Below, one piece after another: positions 30,803 through 40,778 of a DNA stretch of 64,000 nt. Source of the stretch: Schaalia sp. lx-260 (lineage in GTDB: Bacteria > Actinomycetota > Actinomycetes > Actinomycetales > Actinomycetaceae); assembly GCF_021083645.1 (NCBI RefSeq), contig NZ_JAJNRQ010000002.1, positions 186,001-250,000 of the forward strand, written 5' to 3'. The first letter of the stretch is position 1. Each line of letters opens with the position of its first letter. The notes under the pieces were generated by a model. It saw only the letters and a list, made by a program, of their open reading frames with translations. It was not told the DNA's origin and did no database searches. A program made the position numbers and the translations under genes.

Positions 30803-31924
30803 TCAATCAGATTGAGGGATAAGCCGAGGCTCTATGAGCGGCGAAAAAGCTGAAGGAATAACAGGTAAAAATGTTTGTATATCTTCACGCAAGAAAGAAA
30901 GAGCATATGTGCGAAAGTCAGGTGAAGCGGAAATGAAAAGCCGTATATCCGCATCAATGAGAGCCGCAATTGCAGAAGTAAAATCTCCATCAGTAAAAGC
31001 ACAACGATACACCCGAGCATCAGATGCTCCTTTGTCAAAGAGAGAATCTATGCGTGTAAAAAGTTTTTCACTGACAGCATGAGAATCAAATGAAACTTTC
31101 TCAACGGCTTTTGCATATGCGCTAGCTTGAGCAACACAATCCCAACTCCGGATGGCAGTACGTAAAGGATCTTGCGCAGTATCGTCAGATTGTCCTAGGC
31201 GTTGAAGATTTTCAGTTTGGGATAAAAGACCAGATATAGGGGAATTGTCAGAAGGTGGTTCCGAAGAATATTTAGAATCTGCGCCCTCAGAAAAGACAAA
31301 TTCCCAACTCGCTATAGGAGGAATAACAGCGTCACTTGTCAAATGAGAGGCACGTTCAAGGTAAGAGACAATATGAGAATCTGCCTCATCAAGTTCAACT
31401 CCATAGGTATCGGCAAGCTTTTGAGCAGCAGCATGGCGTCCTACCGCAATCAAAGCCAACGCATATGCGTCTTCTGAGTCCGATACATTCCCTGTAGCAA
31501 TCATTCGTAAATCGCGTTCAGACGACCTGACAAGCCACGTAATAAAAGTAGGAACATCGACAGGAGCAGAAGCTACAGGGAGGATCTGATAAGCGTCAGG
31601 GAATATATGACCTTGCCAGGGATCCCACATGCCGCCGGCAGCATCTAAACGAGCCTGAGCTGATTGAGCGAAAGCGTCCAAAGCAACACGGCACGGTTCA
31701 CATTCAGAAGATTTGCGGGCAAAAGCTTGCGCACGGGTAAATGCTGCTACCTCAGTTCGTGCAGACATATCACGTGCTTTTTGTAGGTCATCCAAAGGAG
31801 GTAGCGCGCCAGGTGACCCAGAGAGATGAACTCCACAGGCGCTCAACGACAGAGCAGCACATAATGAAACAGCGACGAGAAGTACAGGTTTTTTCTTCGC
31901 AACACGCTGAAAAAACATCCTCAT
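30803..31924 (-). CDS. Predicted lipoprotein beside rimP
   Basis: A 373-residue secreted lipoprotein of unknown function. The start at the ATG 31924 gives a classical signal: basic MRMFFQRVAKKK, a hydrophobic stretch and the lipobox LSLSACG with the modified Cys at residue 30. An earlier in-frame GTG at 31954 would lengthen the N-terminus. The mature part is largely helical, with Cys pairs (ECEPC) near residue 80. Actinobacteria often carry a poorly characterised membrane or lipoprotein gene beside rimP, some with a ferritin-like DUF4439 domain; membership is a guess. It diverges from rimP, and downstream (30566-30802) lies only the der promoter region. Confidence 0.8.
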   Translation of the reverse strand: MRMFFQRVAKKKPVLLVAVSLCAALSLSACGVHLSGSPGALPPLDDLQKARDMSARTEVAAFTRAQAFARKSSECEPCRVALDAFAQSAQARLDAAGGMWDPWQGHIFPDAYQILPVASAPVDVPTFITWLVRSSERDLRMIATGNVSDSEDAYALALIAVGRHAAAQKLADTYGVELDEADSHIVSYLERASHLTSDAVIPPIASWEFVFSEGADSKYSSEPPSDNSPISGLLSQTENLQRLGQSDDTAQDPLRTAIRSWDCVAQASAYAKAVEKVSFDSHAVSEKLFTRIDSLFDKGASDARVYRCAFTDGDFTSAIAALIDADIRLFISASPDFRTYALSFLREDIQTFLPVIPSAFSPLIEPRLIPQSD

Positions 31925-31936
31925 ACAAGCAAAATA
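31924..31936 (-). promoter_or_regulatory. Leaderless-type -10 element for the lipoprotein gene
   Basis: On the minus strand TATTTT (31936-31931), then six bases, then the ATG at 31924. This arrangement also supports choosing that ATG over the upstream GTG. Confidence 0.5.
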
Positions 31937-32072
31937 CCTACTCGCAACACGCACGAAGCTATCATCTCATGGATAGACGGGTACGATTACACACAGATAA
32001 CGTGTTGCACGCACAGTGAATAAAGAAACAACACGCATAGCCAAAGACAACAGAACAAAGTAAGGGACGAAA

Positions 32073-32558
32073 GTGGGCAAACCTCAGCCAGATGAAAATC
32101 TGTACAACCTACTCAGGCCAATTGTTGCAGAACAAGGCGTAGAACTTGATGCCGTTGTTCTTACCTCACAATACGGGATGACATTGCTTCGTGTGACCGT
32201 TGAAGAGCCCGAAGGTGAACAATCTCTTGACGCAGATACTTTGGCTGATGTTTCGCGTATAGTTTCTGCAGCTTTAGATAAAGCAGACCCCATTGAGCAA
32301 GAGTATCTATTAGAGGTGTCTACCCCTGGTATTGATCGCCTGCTACTTCAGCCTGCACACTGGCGTCGACAAATGGGGCGAACAGTGGCTGGTCGTCTGT
32401 ACGATGGACAACGTTTCGCCGGTCGCGTGTGCGCAGTAGATGATGTTTATGTGACACTAGAAGTGGAAGGTGAAAAGACAACTTTCGACTACGCGCAGAT
32501 AAAGAAAGCGCGTGCGCAAGTGGAACTCACCGCCACCGATCAAGGCAATGAGGAGTGA
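32073..32558 (+). CDS. rimP: Ribosome maturation factor RimP
   Basis: Assists 30S subunit assembly. The 161-residue protein has the N-terminal alpha/beta domain ([20 protein letters not shown]) and the family segment [20 protein letters not shown] leading into the C-terminal SH3-like barrel. The start is GTG with AGGGA seven bases upstream. The stop is eight bases before the nusA ATG, the normal rimP-nusA pairing. Confidence 0.95.
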   Translation: MGKPQPDENLYNLLRPIVAEQGVELDAVVLTSQYGMTLLRVTVEEPEGEQSLDADTLADVSRIVSAALDKADPIEQEYLLEVSTPGIDRLLLQPAHWRRQMGRTVAGRLYDGQRFAGRVCAVDDVYVTLEVEGEKTTFDYAQIKKARAQVELTATDQGNEE

Positions 32559-32565
32559 ACTGAAT

Positions 32566-33618
32566 ATGGAAATCGACATGACTACGCTCCGTGTAGTGGA
32601 GCAAGAAAAAGGCATTGCCCTCGACACCCTAGTTGATGCCATCGAAGAAGCGCTTCTGAAGGCCTATCACAACATCCCCGGTGCGATCTCTCAGGCTCGC
32701 ATTGAGATCGATAAGCGCACAGGGCGGGTGAGTGTCCTTGCAATGGATGAAGATGAGGACGGGAATCCTATCGGAGAATTTGATGATACTCCGAAAAACT
32801 TTGGTCGTATCGCTCAGGCAACAGCTCGTTCTGTGATTATGCAACGTTTACGTGACGCTGACGATCAGCGTGTTTTGGGTGATTTTGCTTCGCGCCAAGG
32901 ACAGATCGTGACCGGTGTTGTCCAGCAGTCACGTGATGGTCGAATGACTCGTGTCCTTTTGGGGGATGAGTTTGAGGCTGTGCTTCCTGACGCTGAAAAA
33001 GCGCCGGGGGAATTTTACCGACATGGTGATCGTATTCGTGCGTACGTTGTATCTGTTGAGCGAACAGAAAAAGGGCCTCGTATCACTTTGTCTCGTACAC
33101 ATCCGGGGCTTATTACAGGTCTTTTCCACCGTGAAGTTCCAGAAATTCAACAAGGACTTGTAGAGATTAAAGCGGTAGCACGTGAAGCGGGGCATCGCAC
33201 GAAGATTGCGGTTGCTGCTTTACGTGAGGGTGTGAATGCGAAAGGCGCATGCATTGGGCCAATGGGTGCTCGTGTGCGTTCTGTTATGACAGAACTTGGC
33301 GGCGAAAAGATCGACATTGTTGATTATTCAGAAGATCCTGCAAGTTTTGTAGCGAATGCTTTATCGCCTGCACGTGTTGCTCGCATTGTTGTTCATTCTG
33401 TGGAGAATCGGACGGCCACAGCAGTTGTTCCTGATTTTCAATTGTCGCTGGCCATTGGTAAAGAAGGGCAGAACGCGCGTTTGGCTGCCCGTTTGACCGG
33501 TTACCACATTGATATTCATTCTGATACGGAAAATGGTGCCCAGAGTGAAGTCTCGCGTTCTTCTATGTCGGATGAGGCTCGTGGATTTATGTCTCATCCT
33601 GATGATATAGAAATGTGA
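32566..33618 (+). CDS. nusA: Transcription termination/antitermination factor NusA
   Basis: Binds RNA polymerase and RNA to modulate pausing, termination and antitermination. The 350-residue protein has the polymerase-binding N-terminal domain, an S1 domain ([14 protein letters not shown] onwards, about residues 120-185), then two KH domains ([20 protein letters not shown] and [19 protein letters not shown]). It lacks the acidic C-terminal repeats of E. coli NusA, as is usual in this phylum. The ATG at 32566 follows GAGGAG by ten bases; a further in-frame ATG lies at 32578. Confidence 0.97.
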   Translation: MEIDMTTLRVVEQEKGIALDTLVDAIEEALLKAYHNIPGAISQARIEIDKRTGRVSVLAMDEDEDGNPIGEFDDTPKNFGRIAQATARSVIMQRLRDADDQRVLGDFASRQGQIVTGVVQQSRDGRMTRVLLGDEFEAVLPDAEKAPGEFYRHGDRIRAYVVSVERTEKGPRITLSRTHPGLITGLFHREVPEIQQGLVEIKAVAREAGHRTKIAVAALREGVNAKGACIGPMGARVRSVMTELGGEKIDIVDYSEDPASFVANALSPARVARIVVHSVENRTATAVVPDFQLSLAIGKEGQNARLAARLTGYHIDIHSDTENGAQSEVSRSSMSDEARGFMSHPDDIEM

Positions 33619-34031
33619 GTAGCTGAGTGCTGTGAGCTACTGAGTTCTCGTACTACTCATGCACAAACAGATGGCGGCGCATGTCCTCAAACTAAGGGCG
33701 TGCGCCATCGTGTTGAAATCTTTGTGTGGTAGGGGAAAACACAGGCACTGCTTTTGTCTCATTGAGTAGTACTTTTCTATTTGACGGTAAAATTATGGCA
33801 AGCCTCACATGAATTTACTTGGGGAGAGATACTCATTTCCTTCTCTGTCTCAATTGAAAATTTTCTTCTACTATCCGCTAACGAATAGGGATTGAATAGG
33901 GGAGACAATCTATTCGCTCTTTTTTATCCCGCTTGGAAAAACTTCCTGATAAGAACGAATAAAGACGACGTGACCATTCGCTCACCACTCAAACGTGGCA
34001 ATTGGCTTAAGCTCCGCTAAGCTGGGGGACT
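33619..34031 (+). other. 413-bp non-coding gap between nusA and ylxR
   Basis: No convincing gene. It holds an imperfect dyad at 33671-33712 (GATGGCG with CGCCATC) and an AT-rich hairpin, GAATAG at 33894-33899 with CTATTC at 33910-33915, followed by TTTTTT at 33920-33925. The latter could end nusA transcripts. The gap is unusually long for this normally tight operon and probably contains a promoter for ylxR-infB. Confidence 0.5.
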
Positions 34032-34355
34032 GTGTCGAACTATGACCTGCAAGCAGGAGATAGGGATGGTGTATATACCGGACCTGTCCGTACCTGCGTA
34101 GGTTGTGGTTTGCAAGCAAACCGTGCGGAACTGATCCGCATGGTTGCCACACAAGGGTCTGCACATGTGGACCTGAGTCGCAGTCTCCCAGGCCGAGGCG
34201 CGTGGATTCATCCGAATCTATCGTGTATAAAACGGGCGCGCCAGCGTAAAACGTTCATGCAACGTTTGCGGCTCCAACGTGACATACATGAGTCCGTATG
34301 GCAAGAACTGGATGAGGCTGCACATAAGATGGCGCACGGTGCGTTGTCTTCTTGA
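34032..34355 (+). CDS. ylxR: YlxR-family RNA-binding protein (DUF448)
   Basis: A small nucleic-acid-binding protein between nusA and infB; in several bacteria YlxR binds RNase P RNA or affects transcription. The 107-residue product has the hallmark GPVRTCVGCGLQANRAELIR and PGRGAWIHPNLSCIKRARQR. The GTG start has GGGGGA a few bases upstream. The last 40 residues are helical and charged. Infers a role in translation or transcription by context only. Confidence 0.92.
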   Translation: MSNYDLQAGDRDGVYTGPVRTCVGCGLQANRAELIRMVATQGSAHVDLSRSLPGRGAWIHPNLSCIKRARQRKTFMQRLRLQRDIHESVWQELDEAAHKMAHGALSS

Positions 34356-34426
34356 GTAACGGAAGCGGGTTGGAAGCTGATGGGCACCCGATGAGTACCC
34401 AGCGATGAGCTGCCAGCAATATCAAT

Positions 34427-34464
34427 GACGTGTCTCCTGCCTGGGGTCACGTCCAGACAGGAGA
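34427..34464 (+). promoter_or_regulatory. Possible hairpin masking the infB ribosome-binding site
   Basis: TCTCCTG at 34433-34439 can pair with CAGGAGA at 34458-34464, which contains the infB Shine-Dalgarno. An alternative helix, GACGTG 34427-34432 with CACGTC 34448-34453, crosses it, so the two are competing or form a pseudoknot. This is a candidate translational control element. Confidence 0.45.
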
Positions 34465-34467
34465 AAA

Positions 34468-37416
34468 GTGGCAAAGTTGCGTGTCCACGAGCTTGCTAAA
34501 GAGCTCGGAATCACCAGCAAGGAACTACTGACATACCTTAATGACCACGGAGAGTTTGTTAAGGCATCGTCATCAGCGCTGGAACCACCAGTCGTGCGTT
34601 CAGTGCGTGAACATTATCAAAGTCAGTCAGAAACAGCGGCACCTGAAAAAAATGCTGCTGAAAAGAAGACGACCAAAAAGACTTCACCGACCCGAGCCGC
34701 AGCGCCTAAGCCTGCTGCTCCTCAAAAAGTATCCTCTGCCCAGAGCACACAAACGGAAGCGCCTGCTGAAAACCAAAAAGCAGAACCTAGCCCATCCGCT
34801 GCTGCATCGGTGCAGGAAACACCGGCTGAAAAGCCTGTGCCCGTTGCAGATACGCAAAAACCACAGGAAGCAGAGCCTGCCCGCCCTGCACAGCCTCGTG
34901 CTCCGCAAACATCTGCATCCACCCCGGGCCCTCGACCTGCAGCGCCACGTCCGGCTGCTCCACGGCCTAGCGCAAAACCAAATGCTCCGCGACCGGCAGG
35001 CCCACGTCCGGGAAATAATCCCTATGCCTCAAGCCAAGGGATGCCACGTCCAGGAGGCAGCGGTGCTACTCGTTCTGGCGCAGGTCCGCGTCCAGGTGGG
35101 ACAGGAGGCCCGCGTCCGGGCCCGCGTCCAGGTGGTTCACGTTCGACAGGAAATACTGCTGCTCAAGGTGAACGTCCAGCACGTTCAAACGGGCCACGCT
35201 CATCAGGTGGTTCACGCGGCGGAGGTAACACGCCTCGTCAAAATACTTCTTCGGCTCCTCGTTCCGGTGGTGGCGGCGCTTCTCGCCCAAATCCAGGAAT
35301 GATGCCAGGGCAAGCGAATTTTGTGCGTGGAGCAGGAGCTCCACCTGAGCGTGCTCCTCGTTCCGGTGGCGGCGGTCGTGGCCGCAGCAACGGGTCACGT
35401 TCAAACGCAGGTGTGGGTGCCGCTGCAGGTGCAGGTGCAGGATTTGCTCCTCCTCGTGGTGGTCGTGGTGGAGCTGGTGGCCGTGGTGCAACTCCGGGTG
35501 CTTTCGGCCGCTCTGCTGGTCGCAGCCAGCGTGGTCGTAAGTCAAAGCGAGCAAAACGTCAAGAGTTTGAACAGCAGAATGCTCCGGTTATTGGCGGTGT
35601 TCAGGTTCCACGTGGGAACGGCGAAGAAATTCGTATTCGCCAAGGAGCAACTCTGGCTGATCTTGCGGAAAAGATTAACGTCAACCCTGCTGCTCTGGTC
35701 ACAGTGCTTTTCCACCTCGGTGAGATGGCTACGGCTACACAGTCGCTTGACCAAGATACTTTCGAGGCATTAGGCGCAGAATTGGGATATGACGTGAAAG
35801 TTGTGTCCCCAGAAGATGAAGATCGTGAACTCCTTGAGTCCTTCGACATTGATCTTGAAGCTGAAGAACTTGATGATGCAGATCATTTGCAGGCTCGTCC
35901 TCCGGTTGTAACCGTTATGGGTCACGTTGACCACGGTAAGACGAAACTCCTTGATGCTATCCGTCATACTGACGTTGTTGATACTGAACACGGTGGTATT
36001 ACCCAGCATATTGGTGCTTATCAGGTCACGGTTGAACATGAAGGTCAGCCTCGTCCGATTACATTCATTGATACACCAGGTCACGAAGCATTTACTGCTA
36101 TGCGTGCTCGTGGTGCGCAAGTAACCGATATTGCTATCCTCGTGGTTGCTGCTGATGATGGTGTGATGCCGCAGACAGTTGAAGCTATCAACCATGCTCA
36201 GGCCGCCCAGGTTCCTATTGTCGTTGCTGTGAACAAAGTCGATAAGGAAGATGCCAACCCCGGCAAGATTCGTGCTCAGCTCACCGAATACGGGTTAGTG
36301 GCTGAGGAATACGGTGGCGACGTAATGTTCGTTGATGTATCAGCGAAGCAGCGTCAAGGTATCCATGACCTGCTTGAAGCGGTACTTTTGACTGCGGATG
36401 CGGCTTTGGACTTAACTGCGAACCCTCATACAGACGCTCGTGGTGTAGCTATTGAAGCCAATCTTGACCGCGGTCGTGGTGCTGTGGCCACTATGTTGGT
36501 TCAGCGCGGAACTTTGCGTGTAGGCGACGCTTTGGTTGTGGGTTCTGCTCATGGTCGTGTGCGCGCTATGTTCGGTGATGCGGGTGAAGAAGTAACCGAG
36601 GCAGGGCCGTCACGTCCTGTACAGGTTTTGGGTTTGACTTCTGTTCCACGCGCAGGTGATTCATTCTTGGTTGCCCAAGATGATCGCACTGCTCGTCAGA
36701 TCGCTGATAAACGTGAATCTGTTGAACGTCAAGCAATGCTTGCGAAACGTCGTAAACGCGTGTCCCTTGAAGACTTCGATAAGGTCTTGAAGGAAGGCGA
36801 AGTTAATACTCTGAACTTGGTCATTAAGGGTGACGTGTCCGGTGCTGTGGAGGCTCTGGAAGATTCGCTGTTACGTATTGAAGTGGGTGACGAAGTTGCG
36901 CTACGTATTATTCACCGTGGCGTGGGTGCTATCACTCAGAATGACGTGAACCTGGCGACCGTTGATAATGCAGTCATCATTGCATTTAACGTGCGTCCTG
37001 CTGAACGAGTTCAAGAGTTGGCTGATTCTGAAGGCGTAGAGATTAAGTACTACAACGTCATTTATTCAGCAATTGATGATGTAGAAGCCGCTTTGAAGGG
37101 TATGCTGAAGCCGATTTATGAGGAAGTCCAGTTGGGTTCCGCTGAAATTCGGCAAGTGTTCCGTTCAGGTAAGTTCGGTAATATCGCTGGTTCGATTGTG
37201 CGCACGGGTACGATCAAACGTGGAACGAAAGCTCGTTTGGTTCGTGACGGTGTTGTTGTTTCAGACAACCTTGAAATTGTTTCTTTGCGTCGTGAAAAGG
37301 ATGATGTCACTGAAGTCCGTGAGGGCTACGAATGCGGTATCACCCTTGGATACAAAGACATTGCAGAGGGCGATGTTATTGAAACGTGGGAGCTGCGTGA
37401 AAAGGCACGTGATTAA
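34468..37416 (+). CDS. infB: Translation initiation factor IF-2
   Basis: GTPase that places initiator tRNA on the 30S subunit. The 982-residue protein starts with an IF2-N helical module ([20 protein letters not shown]), followed by a long low-complexity linker rich in Pro, Ala, Gly and Arg to about residue 360, a second IF2-N module ([16 protein letters not shown]), then the G domain near residue 485 ([38 protein letters not shown]) and the C-terminal beta-barrels and C2 domain. A GTG start follows CAGGAG. Long linkers of this kind are typical in actinobacteria. A terminator follows the stop. Confidence 0.98.
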   Translation: MAKLRVHELAKELGITSKELLTYLNDHGEFVKASSSALEPPVVRSVREHYQSQSETAAPEKNAAEKKTTKKTSPTRAAAPKPAAPQKVSSAQSTQTEAPAENQKAEPSPSAAASVQETPAEKPVPVADTQKPQEAEPARPAQPRAPQTSASTPGPRPAAPRPAAPRPSAKPNAPRPAGPRPGNNPYASSQGMPRPGGSGATRSGAGPRPGGTGGPRPGPRPGGSRSTGNTAAQGERPARSNGPRSSGGSRGGGNTPRQNTSSAPRSGGGGASRPNPGMMPGQANFVRGAGAPPERAPRSGGGGRGRSNGSRSNAGVGAAAGAGAGFAPPRGGRGGAGGRGATPGAFGRSAGRSQRGRKSKRAKRQEFEQQNAPVIGGVQVPRGNGEEIRIRQGATLADLAEKINVNPAALVTVLFHLGEMATATQSLDQDTFEALGAELGYDVKVVSPEDEDRELLESFDIDLEAEELDDADHLQARPPVVTVMGHVDHGKTKLLDAIRHTDVVDTEHGGITQHIGAYQVTVEHEGQPRPITFIDTPGHEAFTAMRARGAQVTDIAILVVAADDGVMPQTVEAINHAQAAQVPIVVAVNKVDKEDANPGKIRAQLTEYGLVAEEYGGDVMFVDVSAKQRQGIHDLLEAVLLTADAALDLTANPHTDARGVAIEANLDRGRGAVATMLVQRGTLRVGDALVVGSAHGRVRAMFGDAGEEVTEAGPSRPVQVLGLTSVPRAGDSFLVAQDDRTARQIADKRESVERQAMLAKRRKRVSLEDFDKVLKEGEVNTLNLVIKGDVSGAVEALEDSLLRIEVGDEVALRIIHRGVGAITQNDVNLATVDNAVIIAFNVRPAERVQELADSEGVEIKYYNVIYSAIDDVEAALKGMLKPIYEEVQLGSAEIRQVFRSGKFGNIAGSIVRTGTIKRGTKARLVRDGVVVSDNLEIVSLRREKDDVTEVREGYECGITLGYKDIAEGDVIETWELREKARD

Positions 37417-37446
37417 TCGCGAGTGATTACATGCTCTCATCATGTG

Positions 37447-37486
37447 CGGGTCGGCTTGTCTTATGGCAGGTCGGCCCGTTGCTTTT
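37447..37486 (+). terminator. Terminator downstream of infB
   Basis: A 14-bp RNA stem using several G-U pairs joins 37447-37460 and 37465-37478 around a TTAT loop and is followed by TTGCTTTT. Because the wobble pairs work only on the plus strand, it should act for infB. The remainder up to rbfA holds no supported gene. Confidence 0.75.
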
Positions 37487-37687
37487 GTGCTCACCCTTTT
37501 TGTTCACCGGCCGCACCTGAACAGAATGTGCGAGCACTGTATTTATGTGGGCTTTGACAAGTCTGCGGGTTGGGAACACGAAGCTCAGCTTTACCTCACA
37601 GGGCCTGCGACACCTGTATCTCAGAAGAACCGCTACTATTAACGGGGTATATTAAAGGGAAAGAAAGTCAGAATGTGAGGAACCGCA

Positions 37688-38167
37688 ATGGCAGACGAAG
37701 CACGAGTGCGTAAAGTTCAAGACCGCATACAACAAACTGTTGCACGTATGCTTGGCCGTCGTATCAAGGACCCTCGTTTAGGATTCGTCACCATTACCGA
37801 TGTGCGTGTCACCGGTGACCTGCAACATGCTTCCATTTTCTACACGGTTTTGGGTGAGGAACGTGATCGTCAAGCAAGTGCCGCCGCCTTTGAGTCAGCT
37901 AAAGGAATTATTCGTTCGGAAGTTGGAAAAGCCTTAGGAATCCGTTTAACTCCAACCGTGGAATTCATTTTGGATGGTTTACCAGAAAGCGCCGCAGCTT
38001 TAGAGGAAGTGCTCACAGCAGCACGAGAAAAGGACGCGCAGATTGCTCAAATCGCAGCGCAAGCAACCTACGCAGGAGATGAAGATCCTTACCGTAAACC
38101 TGGTGAGTATGACGAGTATGACGAAGAACCTGAATGGCCTATCGAAGATCACGAAGAAAATAATTAA
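37688..38167 (+). CDS. rbfA: 30S ribosome-binding factor RbfA
   Basis: A KH-like cold-shock factor required for 16S rRNA 5' end maturation. The 159-residue product has the family start [40 protein letters not shown] and the helix-kink-helix [22 protein letters not shown]-terminal tail of about 40 residues is rich in Asp, Glu and Tyr. GAGGA lies seven bases before the ATG. It is set apart from infB by a terminator and from truB by 202 bp. Confidence 0.96.
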   Translation: MADEARVRKVQDRIQQTVARMLGRRIKDPRLGFVTITDVRVTGDLQHASIFYTVLGEERDRQASAAAFESAKGIIRSEVGKALGIRLTPTVEFILDGLPESAAALEEVLTAAREKDAQIAQIAAQATYAGDEDPYRKPGEYDEYDEEPEWPIEDHEENN

Positions 38168-38187
38168 CTCACAGGCAAGATTATTTG

Positions 38188-38211
38188 ATCTCCGTAAAAT
38201 CGGGATTTTTT
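38188..38211 (+). terminator. Probable rho-independent terminator of rbfA
   Basis: A 7-bp stem with two G-U pairs (38188-38194 with 38200-38206), loop TAAAA, running directly into TTTTTT, 21 bp past the rbfA stop. Confidence 0.65.
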
Positions 38212-38369
38212 AATCTGAGTAAAATGCAGTGCATAAAATGTGCTGCGCTCTGAGCGACACAGAACAGCGAAAAGGCACTGTGCCGTGACAGTATGCGTGT
38301 GAGAATAGTGCAGGTACTTGCATTAATTGCCTACTTCTACGAGTGATTCATAAGGATAAAACCCAAGTT

Positions 38370-39548
38370 ATGGCAAAACGTCCCGATCGATCAGTACCAG
38401 GTTTGCTGATTGTTGATAAGAGTTCTGGAATGACAAGTCACGATGTGGTTTCGCGTGTGCGTCGCCTGGCTCATACCCGAAAAGTTGGCCATGCAGGTAC
38501 TTTGGATCCAATGGCAACGGGTGTTCTTGTCGTAGGAATTGGTAAGGCAACTCGCTTACTCACTTATATTTCAGGCAGCTCAAAAACCTACAATGCGACG
38601 ATACGTTTGGGAATTGAAACGACAACGGAGGACGCTGAAGGCCAGCTTATTTCTGCACGTGGTTGTCCTTCCCTAGATGAGAGTGCTCTGGAAAGAGTGC
38701 TTTCAGGTTTGCGGGGAGATATTTTGCAGGTTCCTTCAAAAGTAAGTGCCTTAAAAATTGCAGGTCAAAGAGCTCATGCATTGGTTCGTGCTGGTAAAGA
38801 AGTGGAACTAGAAGCGCGTCCTGTGCATATTTCACGTTTAGAAGTTTGCGCGCCTTTCCGTTCAAGTGTCTGTGATCTTGCGGAGGATGTTTTCTTTCCG
38901 GTAGATGCTGAGGAGAAAGCCTATTTTGTTGCCTCAGATTTTTTGCAGGCTCAGGCTACTTTTGATATTCCCAGAAACACCAAGCTAAAGACACCTCATG
39001 TGCCTGTTGTGGATGTTGATGTGGTCGTGGAATGTTCTTCCGGGACGTATGTGCGTGCCTTGGCCCGTGATATTGGTGCAGCATTAGGTTGTGGTGCTCA
39101 TTTGACGTATCTGCGTCGCACACAGGTTGGTGTTTTCACATTAGATCATGCGCATACGCTGGAATCTTGTGAAGCATTATCTGTCGATGATCTGTCGCAA
39201 AATTTTACGGAAAATACTGAAAAAACTGAAGCAAGTACTCTTTATCGTGTTGGTGAAGAAACAATAGGTTCTGCTCCTGTTTGTGCTCCTGCGCCTTTTT
39301 TGTTGCCGCTTGATGAGGTAGTGCATTCACTTTTTCCAACTCTTGTGCTGACCGAGGAAGAAGCGCTACGTTTTGCTCATGGCAATCCACCTCAACGTCA
39401 CGTGCCTGCGCTCGCAGGGCAACACAGTGATAATTCTGGGCACGTGAAAGATAAGGTTCATCCAATTGCGGCTTTACATCCTGATGGGCACGTGATGGGT
39501 TTACTCGCGGTACGATCAGGAAAGCTGGTTACTTTATTGGTGTTTTAA
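38370..39548 (+). CDS. truB: tRNA pseudouridine-55 synthase
   Basis: Makes pseudouridine at position 55 in the T-loop of tRNA. Catalytic Asp46 lies in VGHAGTLDPMATGVLVVGIG; SSKTYNATIRLG and SSGTYVRALARDIG are also family motifs. The 392-residue length is well above the usual 290-310, because of an extra block at about residues 163-212 and another at about 270-305. The ATG at 38370 gives a standard N-terminus (GLLIVDKSSGMTSHDVV); an in-frame GTG at 38343 is possible. AAGGA is 13 bases from the ATG, rather far, so the start is not certain. Confidence 0.93.
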   Translation: MAKRPDRSVPGLLIVDKSSGMTSHDVVSRVRRLAHTRKVGHAGTLDPMATGVLVVGIGKATRLLTYISGSSKTYNATIRLGIETTTEDAEGQLISARGCPSLDESALERVLSGLRGDILQVPSKVSALKIAGQRAHALVRAGKEVELEARPVHISRLEVCAPFRSSVCDLAEDVFFPVDAEEKAYFVASDFLQAQATFDIPRNTKLKTPHVPVVDVDVVVECSSGTYVRALARDIGAALGCGAHLTYLRRTQVGVFTLDHAHTLESCEALSVDDLSQNFTENTEKTEASTLYRVGEETIGSAPVCAPAPFLLPLDEVVHSLFPTLVLTEEEALRFAHGNPPQRHVPALAGQHSDNSGHVKDKVHPIAALHPDGHVMGLLAVRSGKLVTLLVF

Positions 39549-39549
39549 G

Positions 39550-39594
39550 TCCGTCATGCAATAGTGGGTGACGGATGGCCTCATGCAATAGTGG
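39550..39594. repeat. Short dyad and 14-bp direct repeat between truB and ribF
   Basis: TCATGCAATAGTGG occurs at 39554-39567 and again at 39581-39594, and TCCGTCA at 39550-39556 pairs with TGACGGA at 39569-39575. It may be a weak terminator or a slipped duplication; function unknown. Confidence 0.6.
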
Positions 39595-39609
39595 ATGGAA
39601 TGAGAACTT

Positions 39610-40605
39610 ATGGAAGTCTGGACGGATTTATCGCAGGTGCCCGCAGGGATAAGTGCTGTCGTCACGATCGGTAATTTTGATGGCATGCATTTGGGACATA
39701 AGAAAGTTATTGCGACATGTGTTGAACGTGCGCGCAAACGTGGTGTGCATTCTGTTGCTTTAACTTTTGATCCGCATCCACGGAAAGTTCATCAGCCAGA
39801 CAGCAGTATGCAGTTAATTGAGCCTCTCCGCGACAGGCTTGACGCGATGGCAGCAACCGGTCTTGATGGGACCCTTGTGGTTCACTATGACGCCAGTGTG
39901 TACGTGCTAAGTCCGCAAGATTTTGTGAAACATTATCTTGTGGATGCTTTAGGTGTGGCAGAAGTTGTTGTGGGTGAGGATTTCCGTTTTGGCCAAGGAA
40001 ATTCAGGAACGGTTGATACATTGCGTGCTCTTGGGCGCAATGATGATTTTGATGTTGTCATGGTGACTGATATTGAGGCTCCTGAGGGGCGGCGTTGGTC
40101 ATCGTCGTGGGTTCGGGAATTACTGGCTATTGGTGATGTATCTGGTGCTGCGCGAGTTTTGGGACATTTGCATCGTATTCGTGGCACTGTTGAGCATGGG
40201 CATAAAAGAGGTCGTGAGCTCGGTTTTCCTACGGCAAATTTGTGTTCGAATATTGAGGGCGTGGTTCCTGGTGATGGCGTGTATGCGGGGTGGCTTGTGC
40301 GGCGTGTGCCTGATACCTACGCTGCAGAATTTTTGCCATCTGCGATTTCGGTGGGGACAAATCCACAGTTTTTAGGGCGTGAACGCACGGTTGAAGCACA
40401 TGTGTTGGGGCGTTCTGACTTGGATTTGTATGGTGAGGACGTGGCTGTCACTTTTGTTTCACGTATCCGGTCGATGTGTACTTTTGATTCGGTGCCTACT
40501 CTATTGGCACAGATGGATGAGGATTTGCGTTCAACGGCTGCTGTTCTTGGTATTGGGGTGACGGGTCGCGTGGATCCATCTCAGGTAACTGCTGGCCGCT
40601 TTTAG
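39610..40605 (+). CDS. ribF: Bifunctional riboflavin kinase/FAD synthetase
   Basis: Makes FMN and then FAD. The 331-residue protein has the N-terminal nucleotidyltransferase domain (VVTIGNFDGMHLGHKKVIAT, ALTFDPHP, VVGEDFRFGQGNSG) and the C-terminal riboflavin kinase barrel (GTVEHGHKRGRELGFPTANL, AISVGTNPQF, VEAHVLGRSDLDLYGEDVAV). Positioned after truB as in most actinobacteria. No FMN riboswitch was recognised in front of it. Confidence 0.97.
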   Translation: MEVWTDLSQVPAGISAVVTIGNFDGMHLGHKKVIATCVERARKRGVHSVALTFDPHPRKVHQPDSSMQLIEPLRDRLDAMAATGLDGTLVVHYDASVYVLSPQDFVKHYLVDALGVAEVVVGEDFRFGQGNSGTVDTLRALGRNDDFDVVMVTDIEAPEGRRWSSSWVRELLAIGDVSGAARVLGHLHRIRGTVEHGHKRGRELGFPTANLCSNIEGVVPGDGVYAGWLVRRVPDTYAAEFLPSAISVGTNPQFLGRERTVEAHVLGRSDLDLYGEDVAVTFVSRIRSMCTFDSVPTLLAQMDEDLRSTAAVLGIGVTGRVDPSQVTAGRF

Positions 40606-40701
40606 GTGCTGAAGCTGAAAAGTGCCCGATCCCACAGGAAAAAAGTCGCTTTCATGGGATGTGTACTTTTATTCGCAAAACTTGCTCATGTACCATAGAA
40701 A

Positions 40702-40778
40702 GGCCGTCATGACGGCCACGGATTGTATGCTGCAGGGAATCGCCCTGTTGCTCCGTGCAACGAACAGAGGAGAGTCCT
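40702..40778 (+). promoter_or_regulatory. Structured rpsO leader, candidate S15 autoregulatory site
   Basis: The leader holds a perfect 16-bp palindrome at 40702-40717, then two small hairpins, CAGGG 40733-40737 with 40743-40747 and GTTGC 40747-40751 with 40757-40761, ending just before the Shine-Dalgarno GAGGAGA. Many bacteria let S15 repress its own mRNA through such leaders; this assignment is by analogy. Confidence 0.45.

Noticed and set aside
34650-35560. Repeats and low-complexity DNA inside infB, including a 17-bp direct repeat near 35254 and 35353
   Set aside because: Explained by the Pro/Ala/Gly/Arg-rich linker of actinobacterial IF2.
37442-37642. 66-codon open frame after infB
   Set aside because: It runs through the infB terminator hairpin, has no clear ribosome-binding site and no recognisable motif.
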